Positions 1 to 12,675 of a stretch of 64,000 nucleotides of DNA are shown here, in pieces (within the stretch, counting starts at the first letter, position 1; the number at the start of each line of letters is the position of its first letter). The stretch is from assembly GCF_014898175.1 (NCBI RefSeq), contig NZ_CP062948.1:186001-250000 (forward strand), written 5' to 3'. The position numbers and the translations under genes were made by a program. The stretch is from Bifidobacterium lemurum. GTDB taxonomy: Bacteria; Actinomycetota; Actinomycetes; Actinomycetales; Bifidobacteriaceae. The notes under the pieces are model-generated. The model was not told where the DNA came from. It did not search any database and saw nothing but the letters and a program-made list of their open reading frames with translations.

Positions 1-1918
1 TCCACACGTTCTAAAGCTTGCTTCATATCAACTCTGCGAGCTTGAGCGGCGACTGTTTTCTCCCATGCGGCAAATGGAGTCTTCCCCTTCATACGGTTGC
101 ATTCCGCACATACTGCGGCCAAGTTATCCCGAGTATTGGTAGACCCTTTTCCTTTACGCGGAACAATATGATCCATTTCACATGTCTTAAAGCTAATGCC
201 AGCACCACAATACAGACATTGTCCATTCTGACGCTGAATCGCTTCCAACCGTCGAATATCGGACTCACGAGGACTTGCAATTCGCATATCGTCCTTAAGG
301 TATTTGATCAAATCTTCTCGGTACAGCGTACGTCGCCTCTGGGTGTTCTCATACGCCTTCTTGTTCCTACCCGCAGTCGCAACGGAAGATAACGCATCAC
401 GCACATGCTCAATCTGCACCGATTCTGGATCTCCCCAACGGTTGCGACAACTCATCAGATATCGATTGACGATTTTCAATACTCGATCAACGGACGGATT
501 ACCAACTGGAGTTCCAATCCTCTCCGCTGCGGGACGCCAATTATCTCCCACTCCGAAAAGATGCTTACGAGCCTCATGCAAATCGTCATCTGTGGTCAGC
601 ATCTGATGAGTGAGCTTGCGCAAGGTTCCTTCAGAGTACGAGGCACGACCTGATTGCAGGTTTATCTCGTCAAGCTTCGACAACTCTTCATCGTTCAGCT
701 GATCTATAAAACTGATTGCCTGCTCATAGCACGGATCATCATGGACTTTACCCACGTCAACCGTGTTCGACAACAATCGAATCATGGACTCATGAGATGA
801 TTCGTCCGTTGCCCTCCACCAGTCAATCAGCTTCGCACGGAGCTTCTTGTCTTTGCATTCAAAGATGCTTTGCACTGAGTTCAGCCGCGGAGGGCGACTG
901 GTGATACGTTCCTCCCCATCCGGGGTCAGACTGCCCACGCCCTTGATTTGTGAACGCTTCCAACCGAATATCTCGGCCACATCAGACCAAGTGATTTCTT
1001 CTGTTGATGGTGCGGTGAGACTGTCATACACAGTTCCCTTTTCGGAAATGGACAGAGGTCGCTGGAATCCGTTTTCTGCGATACGCAAGTTTGCCAGCAT
1101 ACTCACAATCCGATAGCGTTGAAATACCAAAGATGCCTTCAGCGCACGCAGTTCATGGTCAAAAGGGTCTTTCCCCACGCGATGTTCCGTAGACCCTTTA
1201 GGCGAATGCGCATGAAAAACCGCCAAGAGAAGCTTTCTCGACTCACCCTCAGGAACATGCTGCATGGAAAAGATCACCTTAAGTTCATTAGCATTGTCTT
1301 CCTGCATAAGCTTTGTAGGAAGAAGTCCTTCACGTGCTTCCCGATTAACGGATCCGGTTCTCAGCCGTAGAGCTTCCGCGTAACCAGCGGACAGTACCTC
1401 TTCAATAATTTGCGCAGGGGTTAGGCCTTCTGGAAGATCACGGTCAAGATATCTTTCGGTCTTTTCCAGAAGCTGCCCATACTGTTCGGAATAATCGTTC
1501 TCGTTCAACAATGACTCCGTACGATGATACGGATTGCGCCATCCTCTATGCCGAGCAATATGACGGACAGCCACGGAAATAGCCTCTTTACGTTGCTCTT
1601 CATCTGCGATGAATTCATCCGCCGCTTTCGCTCGAATCATCCATTCTGCGAAAGGCTCGGTCAAGGTATTGGAATCAACAATCGGATACCCATACTGTTG
1701 GAGCAATGCGTCAAGCTTTTCCAAACGCTTACGACGCCGGTGCCGCATACGCCTAGTACGACGTGCCACGCCAGACATGTTCTTCCGAGTGATTGCTTCC
1801 TTGTTCTTCTGGGGATCAATGCCACCGTCATGAATCACGCTCTGTGCGTTGAGGATCCTGACTGGCATACCGTCGTCATCCACTTGGATACATGCAAGCC
1901 CCACGGATTTCAGACCGA
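1..1918 (-). pseudogene. cas9: cas9 main fragment, type II-C, cut off from its start codon and open at the left edge
   Basis: This is the body of a type II-C Cas9, the RNA-guided DNA endonuclease of CRISPR immunity. Read on the minus strand it is open without a stop from 1918 to the window edge (about 640 codons). It begins at the KSVGLA half of RuvC-I. Next come an Arg-rich bridge helix with RRTRRMRHRRRKRLEKL (about residue 70), a REC region, RuvC-II with IEHVRDALSS (about 520; Glu is catalytic), then the HNH domain with CLYCGAG, EMDHIVPRKGKGSTNTRDN and CAECNRMKGKTPF (about 575-620). RuvC-III and the PAM-interacting domain would lie outside the window. The fragment has no start codon or ribosome site of its own, because a 3.9-kb transposon nest separates it from its first 14 codons at 5865-5906. 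The HNH and RuvC residues that are visible look intact, so the loss is recent or the gene is otherwise conserved. Confidence 0.93.
1911..1918. repeat. Target site duplication, left copy
   Basis: CAGACCGA stands here and again at 5865-5872, directly flanking the outer insertion sequence. Removing the element and one copy restores a continuous cas9 frame across GIDVGLKSVGLA. Eight bases is typical of IS256-family insertion. Confidence 0.9.
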
Positions 1919-1944
1919 GGGTTAAGTGACAGAATGTGGGTCTT
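1919..1944. repeat. Left terminal inverted repeat of the IS1249-like element
   Basis: The first 26 bases start GGGTTAAGTGACAGAATGTG and continue to GGTCTT. They match the reverse complement of 5839-5864 except for one base after GTGACA (G here, A there). Confidence 0.85.
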
Positions 1945-2062
1945 AAATCCGGTGCGGGGCGTTGTCGTGCAACGCGTGTCGCGGGGTTTTAACGTCCTGC
2001 GTGTTGATCAGGCGGCGTGGTTGACTTTCCTTGTGTTTCGTGCTTCTGCTGTCGTGGGATGC

Positions 2063-2600
2063 ATGGGCAGGAGAAAATCGGCGAGGGCGAGACGGTGCGG
2101 GCTGTGCGGGGAGGCGATGCGCAAGAAGGGGTTCACCTCGGCCGGCAGGCAGCGGTGGCACTGCGACCGGTGCCGGGCCGGCACGGTCGCGCAACGCGTC
2201 GATCTGACGAGGATGGCCGAGTTCCGCGCGTTCCTCGCGTGGATCACGGGACGGAGCACCGCCGCCCAGGCCGCGGCCGGGCTCGGCGTGAGCCGCCGCA
2301 CCTTCGCCCGCCGCGTCGCGTGGTGCTGGAACGTCAGGCCCTCCATCGCGACGGACGGCGCCGTATGCCACGTCGTCGAGACGGACGGCACGTACGCGCA
2401 CGGCTGGTGCATGCTGATCGCCGTCGACGGCGGGGGCGAGCCGTTGGGCTGGCAGTGGTGCGACGCGGAGAGCCGCGCCGCGTACCGGCGGCTGTTCGGA
2501 CGGATCCCCATGCCGGACGTGCTGGTGGCCGACGGCGGGGCCGGCTGCCTGGCCGCCGCCGGCGACGAGTGGCCGGACGCGAGGGTCCAGCGGTGTCTGG
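2063..2600 (+). pseudogene. IS1249-type transposase, N-terminal part (interrupted)
   Basis: This is the front half of an IS1249/IS256-family transposase. The chosen start gives MGRRKSARARRCGLCG. A four-Cys zinc ribbon follows (CGLCGEAM, then HCDRCRAG), then a helix-turn-helix-like stretch (AGLGVSRRTFARR) and the start of the DDE catalytic core (HVVETDGTYAHG; VLVADGGAG). The frame breaks after RVQRCLV, where the IS21-type element begins. Joining 2600 to 5168, which removes one target duplication, restores the frame as RVQRCLVHVVRN. The intact protein would be about 395 residues. GC content is higher than in the surrounding cas9 DNA, which fits separate origins. Confidence 0.88.
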
Positions 2601-2792
2601 TGTTTATGTTCAATGTTCTTTGGGCAGGAGTGGCATGGTGTTTTCCGCTTGATGTGCAGCTGTTTTTCCGCAGTGTCGTCATCTTCGTGATGATATGAGC
2701 GGCCATGGGTTCGTCCTGCCTGTTAGATTCCCGGGTTGCAAACCAATAGCAGCCAGGGGCCGGTTGCCGCCGGCCCGGGGAAGGAAAGGACA

Positions 2793-4262
2793 GTGACGAT
2801 ACCCATGTCCAAACAGCAAGATATCAGGAGGCTCGACGCGAAGGGCCTGCCGCATACGGAGATCGCCAGAAGGCTCGGTGTGGACCGGGGCACGGTCGCG
2901 AAGTGGGCGGGCATGGAGGACTGCTCGCCGAAACCGCCCGCCAGGCGCAGGGTGAAGTCGGTGCTCGACGGCTACAAGCCGTTGATTGATTCGTGGCTGG
3001 AGGCCGACCGTCTCATGCCACGCAAGCAGCGCCACACCGCCAAGCGCGTGCACGACCGGCTCAGGGACGAGCACGGGTTCACGGGCTCGTACTCCACCGT
3101 GCTGCGCTACGTGGACGAGTGGCGCGCGGCGAACCGCGAGCCGTCCGACGGCTACGTGGAGCTGGAGTGGATGCCGGGGAGCGTGCAGATGGACTTCGGC
3201 CTGGCCAAGGCGCGGCTGGCGGGCGAATGGGTGGACGACCATTGCCTGGTCGTCACGTTCCCGCATTCGAACAAGCGGTACGCGGCGAGCCTGCCCGCCG
3301 AGAACGCGGAATGCATCTGCGAGGGCCTGACCTCGATATTCGAGCACATCGGCGGCGTCCCGCACACGCTCGTGATCGACAACGCGTCCGGCGCGGGCCA
3401 TCGCGACTCTAGGGGGAACGTGACCTTGTCGCGCGTGTTCGAGGCGTTCGTCAGCCACCATCGCCTCGACGTGCGCTTCTGCAACCCGTACTCGGGCAAC
3501 GAGAAGGGCAGCGTGGAGAACGCGGTCGGGTTCCTGCGGCGCAACCTCATGGTCCCGCCCATGGCGGCCGAGACCCACGAACAGCTCACCCGGCTCATGC
3601 TCGCCAAATGCGACGAACTCGGCGAACAGGTCCATTACCGCGCCCTGGAGCCGATCGACGTGCTGTTCGCCGACGATTTGAAGGCGTTGCGCCCGCTGCC
3701 CTCGTGCCGGTTCGACGCGGTCAGATGGGAGACCCGCAAGGCCGACAAGTACGGGTGCGTCGAGATCGACTCCAACCGCTACCAGATCGGCCCCGCGCTG
3801 CACGGCAGAAGGGTCGACGTCGCCATCCGCGCCACAAGCGTCACCGTCAAGGATCCGGACGGGCGCACAATCGCGGAGCTCTCCCGCGTCTACGGCAGAT
3901 CGTCGCGCACGATCCAGGATCCCGCCACGGTGTTCCCTCTGCTCGCGCGCAAACCCGGCGCGTGGCGCGACTGCTCGATCCGCCCCGACGTGCCCGACGA
4001 CGTGAGGGAACGGCTCGACCAGGCCGACGACAAGACCCTCAAGGCCAGTCTCAGTGCCATCGCCAGGGCCTGCGAGGCCGCGGGCTTCGAACCGGCGATG
4101 CGGGCCGCCGGCCATCTCATCCGACACGGATGCGATTTCTCCGAGGCCGATATGACGATCCTGGCCAGACGCATCGCGGAAGGCGACATCGACTACGGCG
4201 GCGACCTGCCCGACCTCGGCGCCTACGACAGGTTCAACCGGCCCGGAAAGGAGACCGCATGA
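2793..4262 (+). CDS. istA: IS21-family transposase IstA
   Basis: IstA catalyses cut-and-paste or circle-mediated transposition of IS21 elements. The N-terminus has a helix-turn-helix (MSKQQDIRRLDAKGLPHTEI, then ARRLGVDRGTVAKWA). The integrase core follows with the DDE residues in VQMDFGLAKA, LVIDNASG and NEKGSVENAVGFLRR. A C-terminal beta-rich domain (YGCVEIDSNRYQIGP) ends in GKETA. A GTG at 2793 sits only two bases after AAGGAAAGGA. The ATG at 2805 (MSKQQ) is the alternative start and gives 485 residues. The stop overlaps the istB start in ATGA, so the two are translationally coupled. A very long open frame on the opposite strand (2679-4325) is a composition shadow. Confidence 0.93.
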   Translation: MTIPMSKQQDIRRLDAKGLPHTEIARRLGVDRGTVAKWAGMEDCSPKPPARRRVKSVLDGYKPLIDSWLEADRLMPRKQRHTAKRVHDRLRDEHGFTGSYSTVLRYVDEWRAANREPSDGYVELEWMPGSVQMDFGLAKARLAGEWVDDHCLVVTFPHSNKRYAASLPAENAECICEGLTSIFEHIGGVPHTLVIDNASGAGHRDSRGNVTLSRVFEAFVSHHRLDVRFCNPYSGNEKGSVENAVGFLRRNLMVPPMAAETHEQLTRLMLAKCDELGEQVHYRALEPIDVLFADDLKALRPLPSCRFDAVRWETRKADKYGCVEIDSNRYQIGPALHGRRVDVAIRATSVTVKDPDGRTIAELSRVYGRSSRTIQDPATVFPLLARKPGAWRDCSIRPDVPDDVRERLDQADDKTLKASLSAIARACEAAGFEPAMRAAGHLIRHGCDFSEADMTILARRIAEGDIDYGGDLPDLGAYDRFNRPGKETA

Positions 4263-5044
4263 GCACCAGACCCGAACCACAGATCCCCGAGACCCGCAGG
4301 CGCAGGGCCGACACCATCGCCACAAGCCAGCGCATCATGGCGATGAGCAAGCAACTGACCCTGACCCGCAGCGTGCTCGCCAACACGCTGGCCGAGGCCA
4401 CGCCCGCCCAGCTCGACTTCATCGAACGATGGTTCCAAGCCGAACTCGAATCGCGCGACCGGGCCAAACGCGCCCGGCTGATGAAGACGGCGGGGTTCCC
4501 GTCCGACAAGGAGCTCGACGGATACGACTGGACCAACCTGGACATGCCCGCCGACTGGGGACGGAGCCAGCTCGAAGGCCTCGAATTCGTCGGGAAAGCC
4601 GAGGACCTCGTGCTCTACGGGCCGGTCGGCACCGGCAAAAGCCATCTCGCCATCGCGCTCGGCAGGGCCGCGTGCCGGGCCGGGATACCGGTGAGGTTCT
4701 TCACCGCCTCCAGCCTGGTCATGCGCCTGAGACGCGCCAAGGCGGACAACCGGCTCGACAGGGAGCTCGCCGCCATCGCCAAGGCCCGCCTCATCATCAT
4801 CGACGAGCTCGGATACATCCCCATCGACGAGGAGGGCAGCCGCCTCCTCTTCCAGGTCATATCCGACTCCTACGAGACAAGGAGCGTCGTCTACACCACC
4901 AACATCGAATTCTCCGGATGGGCCAGGGTGTTCGGCGACCCGAACATGGCCGCCGCGGTCGTGGACCGCACCGTCCACCACGGCAGGCTCATCCGCTTCA
5001 AGGGCGAAAGCTACCGCAGCCGCAACGCCCTCATGACCAAATAA
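4259..5044 (+). CDS. istB: IS21-family helper ATPase IstB
   Basis: IstB is the AAA+ ATPase that selects and remodels target DNA for IstA. At 261 residues it has the usual family length. After an N-terminal helical region (TLTRSVLANTLAEATPAQLD) come Walker A (LYGPVGTGKSHLA), Walker B (ARLIIIDELGYIPID), a sensor region (VVYTTNIEFSGW) and the C-terminal RFKGESYRSRNALMTK typical of IstB. It overlaps istA by 4 bp. Immediately downstream (5060-5161) are the right-end terminal repeats. Confidence 0.95.
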   Translation: MSTRPEPQIPETRRRRADTIATSQRIMAMSKQLTLTRSVLANTLAEATPAQLDFIERWFQAELESRDRAKRARLMKTAGFPSDKELDGYDWTNLDMPADWGRSQLEGLEFVGKAEDLVLYGPVGTGKSHLAIALGRAACRAGIPVRFFTASSLVMRLRRAKADNRLDRELAAIAKARLIIIDELGYIPIDEEGSRLLFQVISDSYETRSVVYTTNIEFSGWARVFGDPNMAAAVVDRTVHHGRLIRFKGESYRSRNALMTK

Positions 5045-5101
5045 CCAAAACAAACCAAGGCAGCGGGCGAACCCACAGGACGATCATCCTGCGGAAAACC
5101 C

Positions 5102-5121
5102 GCTGCACATCCTGCGGAAAA
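5102..5121. repeat. IS21-type terminal repeat, right copy
   Basis: GCTGCACATCCTGCGGAAAA is the reverse complement of the left-end motif at 2641-2660 (two central bases differ). These repeats are where IstA binds in the IS21 family. Confidence 0.7.
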
Positions 5122-5161
5122 CAACACGACCATCCAGCCGACACGAACTTGACAAAAGACA

Positions 5162-5817
5162 GTCTGGTGCACGTGGTCAGGAACACGAGGAGGGACCTGA
5201 CCGGCAGGCCCGGGACCCCGGCCGGCAGGGAGCTGCTCGCCCTGGCCGGACGGCTCGCCAAGGTGGGGGACGCCGGCGGGGCCGCCGTATGGCTGGCCGG
5301 GCTGAACCGGTGGCACAACGATCACGGCGCGTTCATCAGGCAGCGGACCATGGCGTCGTCGGATCCGTCCGATCCCAGGGCGAGGGCGGGCAGGAGGTGG
5401 TGGTGGACGCACGAGCGGCTGCGCCGCGCGTACTTCCGCCTCGTCCGTCTCAACCGGAGGGGCGAGCTGTTCGCGTTCTGCGATCCGGACCTCGTGGCCG
5501 GCGGTCCGGTGCCGTCCACCACGAACCGGATCGAGGGCGGCGTCAACGCCGACGTCAAACGCGTGCTCGACGCGCACCGCGGCCTGACCGGTGAGCACAT
5601 GAGGCGCTGCTGCGAATGGGTGGTGTACATGAAGAGCCGGGACCCCGACCCCGAATCGTTCGTCACGCCGGAATGCTGGCGGGCGAAACGAACGAGGCGG
5701 GAGGAGCCGGACGGGCCCGCGCCCGGGACCGAGACCGCGGTGCAGCTGCCCACGACCGGCGTCGACGCCTACGAAAGCGGGTTCGGCATCAGAAAAGGAT
5801 GGGCCGGACGATCATGA
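5162..5817 (+). pseudogene. IS1249-type transposase, C-terminal part (interrupted)
   Basis: This is the back half of the split transposase. It continues in the same frame as the N-terminal part: SLVHVVRNTRRDLTGRPGTP, then GLNRWHNDHGAFIRQRT, then the conserved IS256-type segment PSTTNRIEGGVNADVKRVL that carries the last catalytic Glu. It ends GIRKGWAGRS. No start signal precedes it, so it should not be made on its own unless transcription and re-initiation run out of istB. Confidence 0.88.
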
Positions 5818-5838
5818 CCAACACCAACACGCCCGAAT

Positions 5839-5864
5839 AAGACCCACATTTTGTCACTTAACCC
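5839..5864. repeat. Right terminal inverted repeat of the IS1249-like element
   Basis: It ends TGTCACTTAACCC and mirrors 1919-1944 with one mismatch. Confidence 0.85.
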
Positions 5865-5872
5865 CAGACCGA
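5865..5872. repeat. Target site duplication, right copy
   Basis: Second copy of CAGACCGA. It abuts the right inverted repeat and lies inside the cas9 codons for VGL. Confidence 0.9.
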
Positions 5873-5906
5873 CGTCAATTCCAATACGATAACGACGATT
5901 CGTCAT
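5865..5906 (-). pseudogene. cas9: cas9 N-terminal fragment (first 14 codons)
   Basis: The native cas9 start is the ATG at 5906, preceded on the minus strand by GAAGGGG with five bases of spacing. It encodes MTNRRYRIGIDVGL, which is the RuvC-I motif with its catalytic Asp at residue 11. The frame then runs into the insertion sequence (LSDKMWVLFGR) and stops at 5769. The native promoter and ribosome site therefore make only a 14-residue Cas9 stub plus transposon-derived residues. Joined to 1918, the frame reads GIDVGLKSVGLACIQVDD, which proves the two pieces were one gene. Confidence 0.93.
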
Positions 5907-5960
5907 TTGAGCCCCTTCGTTCAACAAATAATTGCATCTATTATCGCTCAAAAACAGGAA

Positions 5961-6052
5961 AAGAAAAACGGGGCGGAAATCCGCCCCTGCAGAATTCTGC
6001 TTAGCATTCAAGACGGCTATCGAGTCCGTCTTTACTGAGAATTAGCATTTCC
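5961..6052 (-). ncRNA. Candidate tracrRNA upstream of cas9
   Basis: Read on the minus strand, this noncoding stretch has the order expected of a type II tracrRNA. A possible -10 (TATATT, about 6058-6053) is followed by an anti-repeat-like GGAAATGCTAATTCTCAGT (6052-6034). Directly after it is a nexus-like hairpin, AAGACGG/CCGTCTT (6032-6010) with a nine-base loop, then the palindrome GCAGAATTCTGC (6000-5989). A strong terminator follows: GGGGCGGA/TCCGCCCC (5987-5970) and a T-rich tail (5969-5961). From memory only, GCTAATTCTCAGT resembles the complement of the 5' end of bifidobacterial II-C repeats (ACTGGGAATTAGC). The repeat array is outside the window, so pairing cannot be tested here. It lies on the same strand as cas9, 55 bp upstream of the cas9 start. 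Confidence 0.6.
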
Positions 6053-6231
6053 AATATAACACGCCGAATCCAGCGACGCTCGGGCATCTGGGTTCCGCGC
6101 AGTGAGGACACGATTGAAATCTCGCAAACCACTGGTTCACCGAGATATGGACTTCCCCACATCGGCAAGGTGGTCAGACTCGTCGGCTCGCTCTCCGGAT
6201 TCGAGAGGACAGACGACATCCCGGTCGCGGA

Positions 6232-7701
6232 CTATTCGTCGGCTTCGATGCTTTCGGTGCCCAGCTTCTCTTCGAGTTCGGTGACGATCTGCGCGTGCAT
6301 CTTCTCGTCGATCTTCACGGTGAAGAGGAACACCAGCAGGCTCAGCACGATGAAGGCGAGCGGCACGTAGAACGCGAAGGTTTTGAACGTGCTGATGTTG
6401 GACGCGGTCATGTCGGCTGCGGTGGCGGTCCCGGTCATGCCGGCGGCCACGGCGATGAATCCGACGATGCCGTTGGACAGCGCGCCGGCGATCTTGTCGA
6501 GCATCGGACGCACCGACAGGGTCACGGCCTCGTTGCGGCGGCCGGTTTTCAGCTGTCCGTATTCGATGGAGTCGGTCAGGCACAGGATGGCGGTCATCTG
6601 GATGAACGTGGCCGGCAGGTAGAACAGGATGAGCGCGATGATGACCACCGGCAGGCTGGTGGCGGCGACGCTGAACAGTAGGTAGCCCGCGATCATCAGC
6701 GCCATGCCGACGATGAAGAGGAAGCGGCGTGGAATCCACCGATTGAGCACGGGGAAGGCGGGGGCCATGATCAGACCGGTGATCACGGGGATGACGCCGG
6801 CGATCGAGAACGAGTCGGGCATACCGAGCACGAATTTGAACAGGTAGAACATCACGCCGTTGGTGGCGACGTTCGCCACGGCGTACAGCAGGTAGGACAG
6901 CGCGACCCACAGCAACTGGTCGTTCTTCGCTAGGGCGGCGAAGGCCTGCAACGGGTTGCCGTTCTTCTGCGCTTTGGATCGCAGCGCGCTTTCGTTCTCT
7001 TTGGTGCCGAACGCGACGGTCCATGCGGTGAGCACGCCAAGCAGCGCGGTGATGATGGCGAAGGCGGTCCAGCCGCTTTGGCTTTCCGTATGCGAGCCGG
7101 TGAATTTGAAGCTGAAGTACGAGACGATGGGTACGACCACGACGGTGATGCCGTTGTATCCGATGGAGCCGGTGAAGGTGCCGAGCGCGGTGTAGACGCT
7201 GCGTTCGTTGGAATCCGACGCGATGGCGGGGATCATGCCCCAGTAGGAGATGTCGCGCATCGAGTAGAACACGTCGAGCACGATGAACACGATGACGAAC
7301 AGCACGATGAACCAGGTCTGGTTCACGTTGACCAGACCGAACAGGCCGGTGTAGACCATGACCAGCAGCACGGCGGAGACGAGGCCTCCGATGAACTGCC
7401 ATGGCCTGAAGCGGCCGAATCGTGTGGTGGTGTTGTCGATGATGTTGCCCAGCAACGGATCGAGGAAGATCTCCGCGATACGGATCACCACGATCAGTCC
7501 GGTGATGAGGCCGATGAGTTTGGTGGCGGTGCCTTTGTCGACGTTGACGAACAGCACGCTGGTCACGTAGACCACGAAGTAGGTGCTGAGCGCGTTATAA
7601 AACGCGGCCTGGCCGAGGTTGCCGAATGCGTAGGCGACGCGCCGTCCGAGATTGCCCCGCGTCGATGCCGGGACGGACGACTGTTCTTGGTGATCGCTCA
7701 T
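6232..7701 (-). CDS. GPH-family sugar:cation symporter, probably a lactose/galactoside permease
   Basis: A 489-residue membrane protein of the glycoside-pentoside-hexuronide (GPH, MelB/LacS) family, about 12 transmembrane segments. It imports a glycoside with a cation. Family marks are DPLLGNIIDNTTTRFGRFRPW after helix 2-3 (the Asp-rich cation loop), SMRDISYWGMIPAIA, and SIEYGQLKTGRRNEA in the second half. There is no C-terminal EIIA-like domain, unlike streptococcal LacS. It is divergent from the GH2 beta-galactosidase at 8104, with matching operators between them, so lactose or a related beta-galactoside is the likely cargo (inference). The start at 7701 (MSDHQEQSS) follows AAGGAGAACAAGC. 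Confidence 0.85.
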   Translation of the reverse strand: MSDHQEQSSVPASTRGNLGRRVAYAFGNLGQAAFYNALSTYFVVYVTSVLFVNVDKGTATKLIGLITGLIVVIRIAEIFLDPLLGNIIDNTTTRFGRFRPWQFIGGLVSAVLLVMVYTGLFGLVNVNQTWFIVLFVIVFIVLDVFYSMRDISYWGMIPAIASDSNERSVYTALGTFTGSIGYNGITVVVVPIVSYFSFKFTGSHTESQSGWTAFAIITALLGVLTAWTVAFGTKENESALRSKAQKNGNPLQAFAALAKNDQLLWVALSYLLYAVANVATNGVMFYLFKFVLGMPDSFSIAGVIPVITGLIMAPAFPVLNRWIPRRFLFIVGMALMIAGYLLFSVAATSLPVVIIALILFYLPATFIQMTAILCLTDSIEYGQLKTGRRNEAVTLSVRPMLDKIAGALSNGIVGFIAVAAGMTGTATAADMTASNISTFKTFAFYVPLAFIVLSLLVFLFTVKIDEKMHAQIVTELEEKLGTESIEADE

Positions 7702-7775
7702 TGCTTGTTCTCCTTAAGAGATGGAAAAGATCATCCGTTGATCTCAGAAGATAGTATATGTCATTACTTATTTTT

Positions 7776-7791
7776 AGTAAAATTCATTACT
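7776..7791. promoter_or_regulatory. Probable LacI operator near the permease promoter
   Basis: AGTAAAATTCATTACT has the half-sites AGTAA and TTACT found also before lacZ and lacI. It lies 75 bp upstream of the permease start. The 402-bp divergent space 7702-8103 holds this site, the lacZ-proximal site and both promoters; no gene is seen in it. Confidence 0.55.
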
Positions 7792-8029
7792 GAAAATAAT
7801 TACTACCAGCGTGTCGCGACCCGCACACATGGACGAGACAACAACGCGACACAGTCTTTGCTCCCCACCAAATACCTCCTCCCCCAACAAACAGATAACC
7901 TCATCAAGCAAGATGCCACCGACACGCCCTCCCCTCTTCCCGACAACCAAAGGACCACACATCTCAACGACATCCGACAATAAGACACATCATTCGACAC
8001 GCAAGGCTTCACCATGATGAATAATATGA

Positions 8030-8056
8030 TTTACTTGTATATGTAAAGAGATTTAC
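8030..8056. promoter_or_regulatory. Probable LacI operator pair in front of lacZ
   Basis: Two overlapping inverted repeats: TTTAC/GTAAA spaced by eight bases (8030-8047) and GTAAAGAGATTTAC (8043-8056). The second resembles the GTAAATTATTTAC palindrome in front of the lacI gene at 12422, which suggests one regulator for all three sites. Confidence 0.6.
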
Positions 8057-8082
8057 TTCTCTTGTGCAGAACAACGTCGTGA

Positions 8083-11358
<3,276 letters not shown>

Positions 11359-11382
11359 TTGACGGCGACGCCGGCGCGCGAC

Positions 11383-12434
<1,052 letters not shown>

Positions 12435-12592
12435 CAATCTCCAGTGTACATGCGGATTGGGGATGGCGAGGGACCTCAATGCTTACGATACGCTATGAGC
12501 GCGAATCCCACGCAACCTGCACCGTTCTCGAGGATGTTACCTATGTGAGGCAGGCGGGATAAGGATACAGCCCTTGGATAAGATTAGGACTT

Positions 12593-12635
12593 GTAACGGC
12601 CGATTGACACCTTGAGGTGACATTCGAGCCGTTAC
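12593..12635. terminator. Hairpin between MFS permease and lacI
   Basis: GTAACGGC (12593-12600) pairs with GCCGTTAC (12628-12635), with CACCTTGAGGTG as an inner hairpin. It lies downstream of the permease gene that ends at 12676 on the minus strand. The minus-strand tail is poor in T, so termination there may be weak. The 276 bp 12400-12675 hold this hairpin and the lacI promoter, no gene. Confidence 0.45.
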
Positions 12636-12675
12636 TTTATTCCTCTCCGCATGCGCGAGAAACACACTTCATAAT

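Larger units (their letters stand above)
2601..5161 (+). mobile_element. IS21-type insertion sequence nested in the IS1249-like transposase
   Basis: A 2,561-bp element beginning TG and ending CA, flanked by the duplication GTCTGG (2595-2600 and 5162-5167; the two bases TG that follow make an 8-bp duplication equally possible). Both ends carry the multiple internal repeats typical of IS21. The left end has TTTTCCGC, two bases, then GATGTGCAGC at 2641-2660. The right end has the reverse complement at 5102-5121, and further GCGGAAAA copies lie nearby. It carries istA and istB with a 4-bp overlap, and both frames are intact, so it may still be active. Confidence 0.9.
1919..5864 (+). mobile_element. 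IS1249-like (IS256-family) insertion sequence in cas9, itself split by an IS21-type element
   Basis: The element is bounded by terminal inverted repeats that begin GGGTTAAGTGACA at the left and end TGTCACTTAACCC at the right, with an 8-bp target duplication outside them. Without the nested 2.56-kb insertion and its 6-bp duplication the element would be about 1.38 kb, close to the known size of IS1249. Its single transposase gene is on the plus strand, opposite to cas9. The insertion falls in the RuvC-I motif of cas9, three codons after the catalytic Asp. Because its own transposase is broken, it could now move only with help in trans. Confidence 0.9.

Noticed and set aside
1892..2062. An upstream extension of the IS1249 transposase from 1892
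   Set aside because: It would begin in cas9 DNA and cross the terminal inverted repeat; the ATG at 2063 matches the expected protein start.
2679..4325. A 548-codon open frame on the minus strand opposite istA
   Set aside because: It mirrors the third-position GC bias of istA, is rich in Arg/Val/Ala without domains, and istA has the complete IstA motif set.
6001..6219. A 72-codon frame in the gap between cas9 and the permease
   Set aside because: No homology or ribosome site, and it overlaps the hairpins and anti-repeat of the tracrRNA candidate, which explain the region better.
7078..7983. A 301-codon plus-strand frame over the GPH permease
   Set aside because: Its protein is Asp/His-rich low-complexity sequence opposite a clear membrane protein; it is an antisense shadow.
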